DNA from: Arthrobacter sp.
GTDB lineage: Bacteria; Actinomycetota; Actinomycetes; Actinomycetales; Micrococcaceae
Direction: 5' to 3'
DNA: 43,583 nucleotides
Assembly: GCA_026393275.1 (NCBI GenBank)
Contig: JAPLAM010000043.1
Coordinates: 1 to 43,583 of the forward strand
The position numbers and the translations under genes were made by a program. Every line of letters begins with the position of its first letter. The stretch's first letter is position 1. The notes under the pieces were generated by a model. The model saw only the letters and a program-made list of their open reading frames with translations. It was not told the DNA's origin and ran no database searches. Positions 7,924-17,193 of this stretch are shown here, piece after piece.

Positions 7924-8790
7924 TCAAACCTGGTTCAGCAGGTCCGCGACCGAGTTCAGGACCTGGTTGGGCCGGAACGGATAGGCAGCGATGTCGTTCC
8001 GGTGGGTGATGCCGCTGAGCACCAGCACGGTGTGCAGCCCCGCCTCCATGCCGGCGATGATGTCGGTGTCCATCCGGTCCCCGATCATGGCGGTGGTTTC
8101 CGAATGTGCGTCGATCCGGTTCATCGCCGAGCGGAACATCATCGGGTTCGGCTTGCCCACAATGTAGGGCTCACGTCCGGTCGCCTTGGTGATGAGCGCG
8201 GCGATCGCGCCGGTAGCGGGCGTCGGGCCGTCCTTGGAGGGTCCGGTGGCATCCGGGTTGGTGGCGATGAAGCGCGCGCCGCCCAGGATCAGGCGGATGG
8301 CCGCAGTGATCGCCTCGAAGGAGTAGGTCCGGGTTTCGCCGAGCACCACGAAGTCGGGGTCCTGGTCGGTGAGGATGAAGCCCGCCTCATGCAGCGCCGT
8401 CGTGAGCCCGGCCTCGCCGATCGTGTAGGCGCGGTTGCCGGAGTCCGAGCCGCGCACCTGGTCCTTGAGGAACTGGGCCGTGGCCAGTGCCGAGGTCCAG
8501 ATGTTCTCCTCCGGGATTTCCAGTCCGGAACTCTTCAGCCTGGCGGCGAGGTCGCGGGGGGTGAAGATGGAATTGTTGGTCAGGACCAGGAACCGCTTGG
8601 ACGTGTCCACCCAGCGCTGGATGAGATCCGAGGCGCCCGGGACCGGCTGGTTTTCGTGGACCAGCACCCCGTCCATGTCCGTCAGCCAGCACTCGATTTC
8701 CTGGCCACTGCGGTACAGCGAGGACGTGGGACGCTCGTCGTCCGAGTCTGACCGCCGGTCCGTACCGTGCTCTTCGTGATGGTTCGCCAT
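7924..8790 (-). CDS. HAD-IIA family phosphatase (NagD-like)
   Basis: A 288-residue hydrolase with all HAD motifs: the nucleophile motif LTDMDGVLV near residue 38, LTNNS near 70, a GKPNP lysine region near 210, and GDRMDTDI near 232. The large cap insert between motifs II and III places it in subfamily IIA with NagD, phosphoglycolate and 4-nitrophenyl phosphatases. A 25-residue polar, charged N-terminal extension precedes the domain. GGAGGACACC precedes the ATG. Divergent from the SpoU methyltransferase; 64 bp separate the starts. The physiological substrate is unknown. Confidence 0.88.
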   Translation of the reverse strand: MANHHEEHGTDRRSDSDDERPTSSLYRSGQEIECWLTDMDGVLVHENQPVPGASDLIQRWVDTSKRFLVLTNNSIFTPRDLAARLKSSGLEIPEENIWTSALATAQFLKDQVRGSDSGNRAYTIGEAGLTTALHEAGFILTDQDPDFVVLGETRTYSFEAITAAIRLILGGARFIATNPDATGPSKDGPTPATGAIAALITKATGREPYIVGKPNPMMFRSAMNRIDAHSETTAMIGDRMDTDIIAGMEAGLHTVLVLSGITHRNDIAAYPFRPNQVLNSVADLLNQV

Positions 8791-8842
8791 GGTGTCCTCC
8801 GCCGCTAGTGCCGCCGATAGTGTCCCGCTTCCGCTCCCAGTC

Positions 8843-8848
8843 TAATGT
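8843..8848 (+). promoter_or_regulatory. -10 box of the SpoU methyltransferase gene (leaderless start)
   Basis: TAATGT, six bases, then GTG 8855. There is no ribosome-binding site between box and start. Confidence 0.5.
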
Positions 8849-8854
8849 TGAGTC

Positions 8855-9541
8855 GTGACTGAACCCGAGACTCCCAGCGAACTTGCCGCCGGAACCGCGG
8901 CCGCTCCGGACGGTGAGGCGGAGGCCAGGGCGGAGGTCGGCGTCGGGCCTTGGCAGGGACAGTGGCCGGCGGGCGAGCACTGGGACCCCGACCTGCTGGC
9001 GGACGGTGACCGCCGCAATGTGGTGGACAAGTACCGTTACTGGAAGCACGAGGCGATCGTGGCGGAACTGGATTCGCGGCGCCACAACTTCCACATCGCC
9101 ATTGAAAACTGGCAGCACGACATGAACATCGGCACCGTCGTCCGGACCGCCAATGCCTTCCTGGCCAAGGAAGTCCACATCATCGGACGACGCCGGTGGA
9201 ACCGCCGCGGGGCAATGGTCACCGACCGTTACCAGCACGTCCGCCACCACCCCACCGTGGACGACTTTGTCGCGTGGGCGCAGGGCGAGGGGCTGGCCAT
9301 CATCGGGATCGACATCTTCCCCGACTCCGTTCCGCTGGAGACCTACGAGCTGCCCCGGGACTGCGTGCTGGTGTTCGGCCAGGAGGGCCCGGGCCTGACC
9401 CCGGAAGTCCACGCCGCCGCCGTCGACACGTTGTCCATCGAACAGTTCGGCTCCACCCGGTCCATGAACGCCGCCTCCGCCGCCGCGATCGCGATGCATG
9501 CCTGGATCCGCCGGCACGTCTTCAACCAGCTCCCGGGGTAG
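8855..9541 (+). CDS. TrmH/SpoU-family RNA 2'-O-methyltransferase
   Basis: A 228-residue SPOUT-class enzyme that uses S-adenosylmethionine to methylate ribose in tRNA or rRNA. The three family motifs are present: NIGTVVRTANAF (about residue 92), LVFGQEGPGLTPEV (about 171) and EQFGSTRSMNAASAAAIAMHAW (about 197-218), which form the trefoil knot that holds the cofactor. A 60-residue acidic, alanine-rich N-terminal extension precedes it. Start GTG follows a TAATGT box by six bases. The exact RNA target is not predictable. Confidence 0.9.
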   Translation: MTEPETPSELAAGTAAAPDGEAEARAEVGVGPWQGQWPAGEHWDPDLLADGDRRNVVDKYRYWKHEAIVAELDSRRHNFHIAIENWQHDMNIGTVVRTANAFLAKEVHIIGRRRWNRRGAMVTDRYQHVRHHPTVDDFVAWAQGEGLAIIGIDIFPDSVPLETYELPRDCVLVFGQEGPGLTPEVHAAAVDTLSIEQFGSTRSMNAASAAAIAMHAWIRRHVFNQLPG

Positions 9542-9710
9542 CCGCGGCCGCGAGATTACGCCTCGACGAAGGGGAGCGGCGGGCCGTGTTACAGGCCTGC
9601 GTGACCGGAACCACTGCGGTGGGAGAGGAATGGCTAGGATGGTGCGTAGCCGACGAGGTTCACTCCAGGGTCAACCCAGCCCGCAGACGAAATTCACTTA
9701 AGGAGTCAGC

Positions 9711-10730
<1,020 letters not shown>

Positions 10731-10732
10731 CC

Positions 10733-11155
10733 GTGTCGGACGAATTCCGCAAGAACCTGATGGGCCCCGAGCCCACGCTGCTCCCCGCCGAGACCGAGGT
10801 CAACGCCGGCCTGGAGGCGGGGCAGGAGGCGCTGGATCTGGTGGCGCAGCACCCGACATCCTCGCTGCTCTGGGCCGTCCTGGCCGAGGAGGCCTGGGCG
10901 GAGGGCCGGACCATCGATTCCTACGCGTACTCGCGGGTCGGCTACCACCGCGGCCTGGACTCGTTGCGGCGCAACGGGTGGCGCGGCGTCGGGCCCATCC
11001 CGTGGGAGCACGAACCGAACCGCGGCTTCCTGCGTGCCCTGTACTCGCTGGGCCGCGCCTCCGCGGCGATCGGCGAGGCCGAGGAGCCGGAGCGGATTGA
11101 GAAGTTCCTCAAGGACTCCGACCCCGCCGCCAAGGCGGCCATCGAAGGCTCCTAA
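10733..11155 (+). CDS. DUF3151 family protein
   Basis: A 140-residue protein, helical and tetratricopeptide-like in character, starting with GTG two bases after the fba stop, so it is probably co-translated with the aldolase. Residues about 80-105 carry the conserved-looking RVGYHRGLDSLRRNGWRG and VPWEH-type (here IPWEHEPNRGFLRAL) segments. This family sits next to fba in many actinobacteria but has no assigned role; a link to central carbon metabolism is inferred only from position. A repeat and a strong hairpin end the unit. Confidence 0.85.
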   Translation: MSDEFRKNLMGPEPTLLPAETEVNAGLEAGQEALDLVAQHPTSSLLWAVLAEEAWAEGRTIDSYAYSRVGYHRGLDSLRRNGWRGVGPIPWEHEPNRGFLRALYSLGRASAAIGEAEEPERIEKFLKDSDPAAKAAIEGS

Positions 11156-11160
11156 TCAAG

Positions 11161-11220
11161 TGGGCCCACGCCCGCAGGGTTCCCTGGCCGAGCTTGCGAG
11201 GCTAGGGAGCGGGTGGGGAC
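11161..11220 (+). repeat. 60-bp REP-like element, copy 1
   Basis: A GC-rich imperfect palindrome. The inner arms TCCCT and AGGGA flank GAGCTTGCGAG, and the outer arms GCCCACGCCCGC and GCGGGTGGGGAC pair partly. It matches 56 of 60 bases of the element at 21883-21942, which lies inside acs. This copy is intergenic, six bases after the DUF3151 stop, and abuts a terminator hairpin. Confidence 0.8.
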
Positions 11221-11261
11221 GACGGCGGGCGCTCACCTTTCGGTGGGCGCCCGCCGTCGTC
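11218..11261. terminator. Bidirectional hairpin terminator
   Basis: A 20-bp stem with one G:U pair (on one strand) and a TTTC loop, between the convergent DUF3151 and UDG-like genes. No long T-run follows on either side, as with the other hairpins in this window. Its last bases overlap the REP-like element by three bases. Confidence 0.7.
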
Positions 11262-11279
11262 GTTGCGTGGTGGGTGGGG

Positions 11280-11912
11280 TCAGTTGGCCTTGGCCAGTCC
11301 GGTGCGGGCCATGGCGTCGGCGTACGCGACGCGCATTTCCTCGAGGTACTGTTCCTGGCGGGCGGGGGTGCCCGCGAACGCGCGGCCGCTGAGCGAGCGG
11401 ACCTTGTACGTTTTCAGGCCGCGGCGCCAGATCATCGGCACCTCGGTCTTGAGGAGCAGGTTGGCCAGCCGGTTGGCCTCGGTGCCGTGCGCCACGATCA
11501 CGGAGGCGCGCGGGACCAGGGCGAGGAATTTCAGCAGGGGCTTCAGGCCGGCCGAGATTTGGTCCGGGGTGAACTTGCCGTTCGGTTCGCCGGGCACGTG
11601 CCACGGGTGGACGTTCCACGGCATCACGAACTCGGGGCGCAGACCCAGTTTCCACTGCAGGCCGAGCATCCGGGTGACGGCTTCGTCGTCGCCGGGGGTG
11701 ATGAAACCGGACGGATCCGCGGTCCCGATGTTGGAGTGCAGGCTGATGATGCGGCATTCATCGATGTCGTGGAGGGGATCCACGTAGGGGACCGTGGTGC
11801 CAGCTTTGTTGGCCTGCAGTGCGTCGCACAGTTCGTTGACCGGCGCGACGTTAGCTTCGTAACGGCGGCTGAGGAGCTGTTCGCGGAAATTTTCTGTGGC
11901 CAGGGCTGTCAT
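11280..11912 (-). CDS. Uracil-DNA glycosylase-like protein
   Basis: A 210-residue protein. Segments SNIGTADPSGFITPGDDEAVTRM (about residues 57-79), FVMPWNVHPWHVPGE (about 94-108) and VIVAHGTEANRL (about 138-149) follow the order of the UDG fold: an active-site loop, a central strand with Asn, and a late His region. The classical GQDPYH motif is absent, so catalytic activity is uncertain and the assignment is to the superfamily only. ATG 11912 is chosen; GGAG lies about 12 bases before it, which is long. An in-frame GTG at 11966 would add 18 residues. Confidence 0.55.
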   Translation of the reverse strand: MTALATENFREQLLSRRYEANVAPVNELCDALQANKAGTTVPYVDPLHDIDECRIISLHSNIGTADPSGFITPGDDEAVTRMLGLQWKLGLRPEFVMPWNVHPWHVPGEPNGKFTPDQISAGLKPLLKFLALVPRASVIVAHGTEANRLANLLLKTEVPMIWRRGLKTYKVRSLSGRAFAGTPARQEQYLEEMRVAYADAMARTGLAKAN

Positions 11913-12085
11913 GTATTGCTGGGTCTCCTGCGGGATTGGTAAAGCTGCCAGACCGGCCGCGGGCACGCCAAAGGAGGGGCACTCTTTGGCCGGTGTGGTT
12001 TGAAAATGTGGTGTGGACCGATTCGTGTTCGGTCATTACCAGTCTATCAAGCCCCGCGAAATGCCCGGTCAGGGGCCGTGGCCGG

Positions 12086-13294
12086 CTACCAGAGCCGCTT
12101 GCTGGCGCGCCGGGCACCTTCGCCCAGCGCCTCGAGTTTGGCGAGGGCGATCTGCGGATGGACCCGGCCGCCGAGCCCGCAGTCTGTGGAGGCAATAACG
12201 TTCTCGCGGCCCACCAGCTCCGCGAAGCGCACGATCCGGTCCGCGACCAGATCCGGGTGCTCCACGACGTTGGTGGCGTGCGAGACGACGCCGGGAATGA
12301 TCGACTTGCCCTCGGGCAGTGTGGCGTCCTGCCAGACCCGCCATTCGTGTTCGTGCCGCACGTTGGCCGCCTCGAAGGAGTACGCGCCGGCGTTGATTTG
12401 CAGCACGGAGCCGATGATGTCCGCGAAGGGGATGTCCGTGGTGTGCGGGCCGTGCCAGGAGCCCCAACAGACGTGCAGCCGGATCTTGTCCTGCGGCAGG
12501 TCCCGCAGCGCCCAGTTGGTCGCTTCGACCCGGAGCTGGATGAACTTCAGGTAGTCCTCAAGGCTCGGCTCCGGGTTGATCTGGTCCCAGCTTTCGGCCA
12601 GGGAAGGATCATCGAGCTGGACCGTCAGACCGGCGTCGATGATCGCCTTGTACTCCTCGCGCATGGCATCGGCGCAGGCGTACAGGAGTTCCTCGTCGCT
12701 CTGGTAGTACTCGTTGGCCACCCGGGCGCAGGAGCCGGGGGACAGGGAGGCGACGAACCCCTCGGTGAGGCCGGCCGCAGCCAGGCCGGTCTTGAGGTTG
12801 GCGATGTCCGAGGCGACGAGCGCCTGCCCGGTGTACGTCAGCGGCCCGGCGATCTTGGGCTGCGTGACACTCTTGCGGTGGGCCAGGATCCCGGAGGAGG
12901 GGTCGTTGTAGGCGTCGCTGAACGCCTGCCGGTCGCGGCGGTCCGGGAAGGACGTCAGGACGACGTGGCCCGGCGAGGAACGGTGGACCTTGGCGTCGGC
13001 CCAGCGGTCCACGTCCGTCGCTTCCAGGCCGCCGAGCCGGGAGAAGGAGTAGTTCCACCAGGCGCCGTAGTCCACCGAGCTGGACATCGTGTGCCCGTAC
13101 TCGCCGTCGTTCGGGATGTCGATGCCCAGGTCCTTCTGGCGCTGCACGACGTCCACCACGGAGGTCTCCAACAGATCCAGGAACTCGGGGGTGATCCCGT
13201 CGGTTTCCTTCGCCTCGTTCGCGGCGATCAACTCCGGCGTGCGGGGCAACGAGCCGGCGTGGGTGACGCGGATGTGGTCGGTATTCTGGGGCAT
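12086..13294 (-). CDS. MetE-like single-domain methyltransferase (cobalamin-independent methionine synthase II family)
   Basis: A 402-residue protein with only the C-terminal, zinc-binding barrel of MetE. Zinc ligands appear as HVCWG (His and Cys, about residue 227), a Glu in SFEAANVRHEHEW, and a late Cys in STDCGLGG. The HAGSLPRTP start is typical of the group. It presumably transfers a methyl group to homocysteine or a related thiol; the N-terminal half of MetE that helps bind folate is missing, so the methyl donor is unclear. A SAM riboswitch lies directly upstream (13309-13421). The ATG with AAGGAAA before it is chosen over an upstream in-frame start that would lie in the riboswitch. Confidence 0.85.
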   Translation of the reverse strand: MPQNTDHIRVTHAGSLPRTPELIAANEAKETDGITPEFLDLLETSVVDVVQRQKDLGIDIPNDGEYGHTMSSSVDYGAWWNYSFSRLGGLEATDVDRWADAKVHRSSPGHVVLTSFPDRRDRQAFSDAYNDPSSGILAHRKSVTQPKIAGPLTYTGQALVASDIANLKTGLAAAGLTEGFVASLSPGSCARVANEYYQSDEELLYACADAMREEYKAIIDAGLTVQLDDPSLAESWDQINPEPSLEDYLKFIQLRVEATNWALRDLPQDKIRLHVCWGSWHGPHTTDIPFADIIGSVLQINAGAYSFEAANVRHEHEWRVWQDATLPEGKSIIPGVVSHATNVVEHPDLVADRIVRFAELVGRENVIASTDCGLGGRVHPQIALAKLEALGEGARRASKRLW

Positions 13295-13308
13295 GGCGTG
13301 GTTTCCTT

Positions 13309-13421
13309 CCATCGGTCCTGGCGGTAGCACCGTGGCCGGTCACCGTGCCGCGGGAAGCGGGCAGGGGCCGGCCGGGTTGCTGCGGCGTCAACGGTCCAGG
13401 TCCCTCGGCCGCTCGGGATGG
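13309..13421 (-). promoter_or_regulatory. SAM riboswitch (S-box type) upstream of the MetE-like gene
   Basis: On the minus strand the core reads CCATCCCGAGCGGC, GAGGGACCTGG, TTGACGCCGCAGCAACC, then GGTGCTACCGCCAGG and GATGG. CCATC and GATGG form the closing stem. The core is almost identical to two other copies in this window. The AAGGAAA ribosome-binding site begins right after the closing stem, so ligand binding probably blocks translation. The loop between GCAACC and GGTGC is about 43 nt. Confidence 0.85.
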
Positions 13422-13504
13422 TCAGTCTCAGTCAAATGCAGGGCCGGGGAAGTCGCAAGCCGGCGGCGGATTGTGTCGACTCCCGGCGTCGGCCGGACGG
13501 TTCC

Positions 13505-14734
13505 TCAGCGGGTCAGCCGACGCCCGGCCGCCGCGGCGCCGACCGCGAGGACCGAGCACACGGCCATGGAGACGGCCATCGGGATGGCGTTGTCCTGGCC
13601 GGCGACACCGGTCAGCGGGGAGACGAGCCCGCCCAACAGGAACTGGACCAGCCCCAGGACGGCGGATCCGGCTCCGGCCCGGCCCCGGACGCGTTCCTGG
13701 GCCAGGGCCGTCGCGTTGCCCATGATGAAGCCGATGCAGGACTGGATGAGGAACAAATGCAGGAGCGTGGTCCAGCCGGTGATTCCTGCCAGAATAAGTG
13801 CCAGTCCCACCACGTTGACGGCACACATTACGGCGACCGCCGTGCGCAGGATAACGCCGGGTGGCAGCCGGTCCACCAGCCGGGTGTTTATTAGCGCAGC
13901 CAGAATCATCCCGCAGGCATTGACCGCGAAAATTACCGAATAACCGATCGCCGAATAACCGAGCACATTCTGCACTACAAACGACGACGCAGAAATGTAG
14001 GAGAACAAGGCCCCGAAGGTGAAACCGAACGCCAGCGCATAGGCCATGAAGGACTGGTTGCGCAGTACGGACCACGAGGCCTCCACCACCGCTCCAACGC
14101 CGCCCCGGCGTCGCCGGTGCGGCGGCAGGGTTTCCGGGACCACCAGCACGGAGCTCGCCAGCATCAGCGCGCCGAAGCCGGTCAGCGCCCAGAACACAGC
14201 CTGCCACGGCGCCACGGTGGCGATCACCCCACCGAGCAGGGGCGCCACGACGGGGGCGAGCGAGGTAACTGTCGCCAGCGTTGAGTAGAGCTTGGCGGCC
14301 GCCGGGCCGGTGGCCAGGTCCGAGACGACGGCCCGGGCAATCACCACGCCGGCGGCACCGGCGACGCCCTGGAGCGTGCGCAAGGCCAGTACCAGTTCGA
14401 TGCTGGGAGCGAGCGCGGTCGCAACGGAGCTGAGCAGGAAGAGCACATTCCCCGCGACCATCAGCCGGTGCCGGCCTACGACGTCGGAGATGGGGCCCAG
14501 CAGGAACTGTCCCACGGCCATCCCGACCATGTAGGTGGTCAGGGTGAGCTGGACTGCGGAAGTCGGCGTCCGGAAGTACTCCGCCATCCCGGGCATGGAC
14601 GCGAGGTACATGTCGGTGGCCATGGGGCTGACGGCACTCAGGATTCCCAGCGCCACCACCAGCAGGATCCGGTCCTTTCCCCCAGGGAGGTTCAGCCGGG
14701 ACCGGAACCGGTCCTTGTCGTGGGGAGAGTCCAT
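13505..14734 (-). CDS. Bcr/CflA-family MFS exporter
   Basis: A 409-residue integral membrane protein with about 12 hydrophobic segments. The first helix carries LSAVSPMATDMYLASMP, the signature of Bcr/CflA drug-proton antiporters, and the loop after helix 2 has GPISDVVGRHR, the MFS motif. The loop between helices 6 and 7 is basic (PPHRRRRG). Such proteins export bicyclomycin, sulfonamides or small sulfur compounds such as cysteine. It lies upstream of the MetE-like gene on the same strand, but the riboswitch is between them, so it is not under that switch. The export substrate is unknown. Confidence 0.85.
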   Translation of the reverse strand: MDSPHDKDRFRSRLNLPGGKDRILLVVALGILSAVSPMATDMYLASMPGMAEYFRTPTSAVQLTLTTYMVGMAVGQFLLGPISDVVGRHRLMVAGNVLFLLSSVATALAPSIELVLALRTLQGVAGAAGVVIARAVVSDLATGPAAAKLYSTLATVTSLAPVVAPLLGGVIATVAPWQAVFWALTGFGALMLASSVLVVPETLPPHRRRRGGVGAVVEASWSVLRNQSFMAYALAFGFTFGALFSYISASSFVVQNVLGYSAIGYSVIFAVNACGMILAALINTRLVDRLPPGVILRTAVAVMCAVNVVGLALILAGITGWTTLLHLFLIQSCIGFIMGNATALAQERVRGRAGAGSAVLGLVQFLLGGLVSPLTGVAGQDNAIPMAVSMAVCSVLAVGAAAAGRRLTR

Positions 14735-14784
14735 GGAGTTTTCTTTCGGCTGCGTATTCCGGACGGTAGGCTCAAAAACCCAAT

Positions 14785-14816
14785 TTGAACACGTCCGCTG
14801 GTCCGCAGGCTAAACT
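14785..14816 (+). promoter_or_regulatory. Possible purA promoter
   Basis: TTGAAC and TAAACT separated by 20 bases, about 145 bp before purA. The spacing is longer than the usual 17-18. Downstream, TGGTAAGAGC occurs twice (14821-14830 and 14849-14858, 28 bp apart) in the leader; its meaning is unknown. Confidence 0.3.
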
Positions 14817-14959
14817 TGGGTGGTAAGAGCCCCGGACTCTGGCGTTGATGGTAAGAGCACAGCGGTAGATGCGGGGCATTCTCATGAACGGCGCTGACTT
14901 CCGGGGATCACTTCGGTGAACCACCCGGAATTCGGCCCGAACGAATGGGGGAGGATCCC

Positions 14960-16249
14960 ATGCCAGCAATCGTGATCGTCGGAGCCCAATGGGGCGACGA
15001 AGGCAAAGGTAAGGCCACCGACCTGCTCGGCGGCCGAGTCGACTACGTGGTCAAGCCCAACGGTGGCAACAATGCCGGGCACACCGTCGTCGTGGGCGGT
15101 GAGAAGTATGAGCTGAAGCTCCTTCCGGCCGGCATCCTGAGCCCCAACGCGGTCCCGGTGATCGGCAACGGCTGCGTGGTCAACCTCGAAGCGCTGTTCC
15201 AGGAGATCGACGGCCTCGAGGCCCGCGGTGCGGACACCTCCCGACTGCGCGTCTCCGCCAACGCCCACCTCGTGGCGCCCTACCACCAGGTGCTGGACAA
15301 GGTCACCGAGCGGTTCCTGGGCAGCCGCGCGATCGGTACCACCGGCCGCGGGATCGGCCCGGCCTACATGGACAAGGTGGCGCGCCTCGGCATCCGCGTC
15401 CAGGACGTCTTCGACGCCTCCATCCTGCGCCAGAAGGTGGAAGGCTCACTGCGGCAGAAGAACGAACTGCTGGTCAAGGTCTACAACCGCCGGGACATCG
15501 AGGTGGACGAGATCGTGGACTACTTCCTGTCCTTCGCCGAACGCCTCCGCCCGCTGGTTGTCGACAGCACCTTCCTGCTGAACACGGCCCTGGACGAGGG
15601 CAAGGTGGTCCTCATGGAGGGCGGCCAGGCCACGTTCCTCGACGTCGACCACGGCACCTACCCGTTCGTGACGTCCTCCAACCCGACGGCCGGCGGCGCC
15701 TCCGTGGGCTCCGGCATCGGCCCCACCCGGATCTCCCGCTCCATCGGCATCATCAAGGCGTACACCACCCGTGTGGGCGCCGGGCCGTTCCCCACCGAAC
15801 TGTTCGACGACATGGGCCTGTATCTGCAGAAGACGGGCGGCGAGTTTGGCGTCAACACCGGCCGGCCGCGCCGCTGTGGCTGGTACGACGCCGTGCTGGC
15901 GCGCCAGGCCTCCCGCGTGAACGGGTTCACCGACTACTTCGTCACCAAGCTCGACGTGCTCACGGGGATCGAGCAGATTCCGGTCTGTGTGGCCTACGAC
16001 GTCGACGGCGTCCGGCACGACGAAATGCCGATGACGCAGACCGAGTTCCACCACGCCAAGCCGATCTTCGAGTACTTCGAGGGCTGGACCGAGGACATCA
16101 CGGGCGCCCGCACGCTGACCGACCTGCCGGAAAACGCACGGAACTACGTCCTGGCGCTCGAGAAGCTCTCCGGCACCAGGTTCTCGGCGATCGGTGTTGG
16201 TCCGGACCGTGACCAGACGATCGTGATCAACGATCTGATCAACGACTGA
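14960..16249 (+). CDS. purA: Adenylosuccinate synthetase
   Basis: A 429-residue enzyme joining IMP and aspartate with GTP to give adenylosuccinate, the first committed step to AMP. The N-terminal GTP-binding P-loop [11 protein letters not shown] is at residues 7-17 and [10 protein letters not shown] at about 37-46. [10 protein letters not shown] and the late GPDRDQTIV guanine-binding region are also present. ATG 14960 is chosen because GGGAGGA precedes it and the protein then starts like family members; ATG 14945 lies before that box. A hairpin terminator follows the stop by 18 bp. Confidence 0.97.
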   Translation: MPAIVIVGAQWGDEGKGKATDLLGGRVDYVVKPNGGNNAGHTVVVGGEKYELKLLPAGILSPNAVPVIGNGCVVNLEALFQEIDGLEARGADTSRLRVSANAHLVAPYHQVLDKVTERFLGSRAIGTTGRGIGPAYMDKVARLGIRVQDVFDASILRQKVEGSLRQKNELLVKVYNRRDIEVDEIVDYFLSFAERLRPLVVDSTFLLNTALDEGKVVLMEGGQATFLDVDHGTYPFVTSSNPTAGGASVGSGIGPTRISRSIGIIKAYTTRVGAGPFPTELFDDMGLYLQKTGGEFGVNTGRPRRCGWYDAVLARQASRVNGFTDYFVTKLDVLTGIEQIPVCVAYDVDGVRHDEMPMTQTEFHHAKPIFEYFEGWTEDITGARTLTDLPENARNYVLALEKLSGTRFSAIGVGPDRDQTIVINDLIND

Positions 16250-16267
16250 CGCTTCGCACACTGACGC

Positions 16268-16311
16268 ACGACGGCGGCGGGTCACCCGGAAGGGCGGCCC
16301 GCCGCCGTCGT
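16268..16311 (+). terminator. purA terminator hairpin
   Basis: A perfect 14-bp stem (ACGACGGCGGCGGG and its complement) around a 16-base loop, just after the purA stop. Only a short TCGTTAGG follows. Confidence 0.7.
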
Positions 16312-16346
16312 CGTTAGGCAGCGGGTGGGACGGGCGGCAGGCAGCA

Positions 16347-16373
16347 GAAAAGAAAAAGAAGAATTTTTCGATT
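16347..16373. other. A/T-rich tract in the 340-bp leader of the secreted-protein gene
   Basis: An A-rich run followed by ATTTTTCGATT, very unlike the surrounding 65-70% G+C. It is bracketed by GCAGCA and TGCTGC and followed by CCGGGG-TG-CCCCGG (16387-16400). It may be an UP element or bent DNA at the promoter of the gene at 16591. No gene is visible in 16250-16590. Confidence 0.3.
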
Positions 16374-16430
16374 GCTGCGTAACTTTCCGGGGTGCCCCGG
16401 CGATTACTCCTTTGTAAGCGCCGCCCGGAG

Positions 16431-16559
16431 CCTGATCCCCCCATCAGGAACGGCCGGCCTTGTAGAGAACGACCGACGGGCGCCTACCCCCATCAGGCGC
16501 CGACTGGTCTTCGACTGTAAGTGCCGGCAGGCGCCTGCCCCCATCAGGCGCCCGCCGGC
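16431..16559 (+). repeat. Three tandem ~50-nt hairpin units with C-rich loops
   Basis: CCCCCATCAGG occurs three times (16438, 16487, 16538; period 49-51). Each copy is in a hairpin: CCTGAT/ATCAGG with a C6 loop (16431-16448), GGCGCCT/AGGCGCC (16479-16501), and a 14-bp stem with one mismatch (16523-16559). Each unit ends with a CTTC- or CCTT-type tail. All lie in the leader of the secreted-protein gene, the last ending 32 bases before its ATG. Function unknown. Confidence 0.7.
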
Positions 16560-16590
16560 CTTCCAACCAACCAAAGGATGTTCGTTTTTC

Positions 16591-17106
16591 ATGAAGAGTG
16601 TTAGCAAGACCACCAAGATTGCTGTCGGCGCCGCCATTCTCGCGGTCGGAGGCTTCTCCGGAATCGGCCTGGCCAACGCGGCCCAGTTGTCCGGCACCCA
16701 GCAGGCTGAAGTGACCCACGCTACGCTCGCCACTCCCGCCGTGCCGGCTGTTCCCGCAACGCCGGAACTGCCCGCCAAGCCTGCCGTTCCCGCCGTGCCG
16801 GCCACCCCGGCTCTGCCGGCCACCCCGAATGTTGATGGTGCCACCAAGGGTGACACCGACGCCAAGGGCGACGCCGACGCCAAGGGCGACGTCGAGGGCA
16901 CCGAGGGTTCCGCCGAAGGTTCTGTCTCCGCCGACAAGGACGGCGTCGATGTCGACGGTGCCGCCAACGCCAAGGGCGCTGCCGAGGCCAAGGCCCACGC
17001 CGGCGTGACCGTCGCTACCCCGGCCGTCCCCGGCGCCAAGGGCGTCCCGGCCGTCCCCGCCGTTCCGGCCAAGCCGTCGGCCGAGCTGCCCAAGCTCGAC
17101 AAGTAA
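16591..17106 (+). CDS. Secreted Pro/Ala/Val-rich low-complexity protein
   Basis: A 171-residue protein with a clear signal peptide (residues 1-30, lysines then IAVGAAILAVGGFSGIGLA, cleaved near ANA). The mature part has three zones: PAVPATP-type proline repeats (about 47-80), a Gly/Asp/Lys/Ala zone with repeats of DAKGD (about 84-135), and a second proline-repeat zone near the C-terminus. No enzyme domain, anchor or sorting signal is seen. It resembles cell-wall-spanning or surface linker proteins in composition. The ECF sigma factor gene follows 87 bp downstream, so the two may be linked. AAAGGA is 12 bases before the ATG, rather far. Confidence 0.75.
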   Translation: MKSVSKTTKIAVGAAILAVGGFSGIGLANAAQLSGTQQAEVTHATLATPAVPAVPATPELPAKPAVPAVPATPALPATPNVDGATKGDTDAKGDADAKGDVEGTEGSAEGSVSADKDGVDVDGAANAKGAAEAKAHAGVTVATPAVPGAKGVPAVPAVPAKPSAELPKLDK

Positions 17107-17115
17107 GTACTGAAC

Positions 17116-17131
17116 GCCTCCCTTAGGAGGC
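17116..17131. other. Small hairpin after the secreted-protein gene
   Basis: GCCTCC and GGAGGC around CTTA, nine bases after the stop codon. A weak terminator or part of a larger structure with the inverted repeat at 17135-17170. Confidence 0.3.
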
Positions 17132-17134
17132 GAC

Positions 17135-17170
17135 GGGGTGCGGCCACTAAGCTATCGGTGGCCGCACCCC
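17135..17170. other. 13-bp perfect inverted repeat enclosing a TAAGCT box
   Basis: GGGGTGCGGCCAC and GTGGCCGCACCCC flank a ten-base loop, TAAGCTATCG. It lies between the secreted-protein gene and the sigma factor gene. It could be a terminator, an operator over the TAAGCT promoter box, or an attenuator. It ends 23 bases before the chosen sigma start. Confidence 0.6.
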
Positions 17171-17193
17171 CAGCGGTAACGGAAGGAAGCCTC

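Noticed and set aside
13345..13943. Plus-strand frames opposite the MFS exporter and the riboswitch
   Set aside because: Antisense shadows: the minus-strand MFS protein shows clear membrane helices, and these do not.
14821..14858. Two TGGTAAGAGC repeats before purA as a tRNA gene
   Set aside because: The wording recalls a tRNA D-arm, but no cloverleaf, T-loop GTTCGA or acceptor pairing is present.
16431..16559. The tandem repeats as a CRISPR array
   Set aside because: The repeated core is only 11 bp, the units are internally palindromic and similar along their length, there are only three, and no cas gene is nearby.
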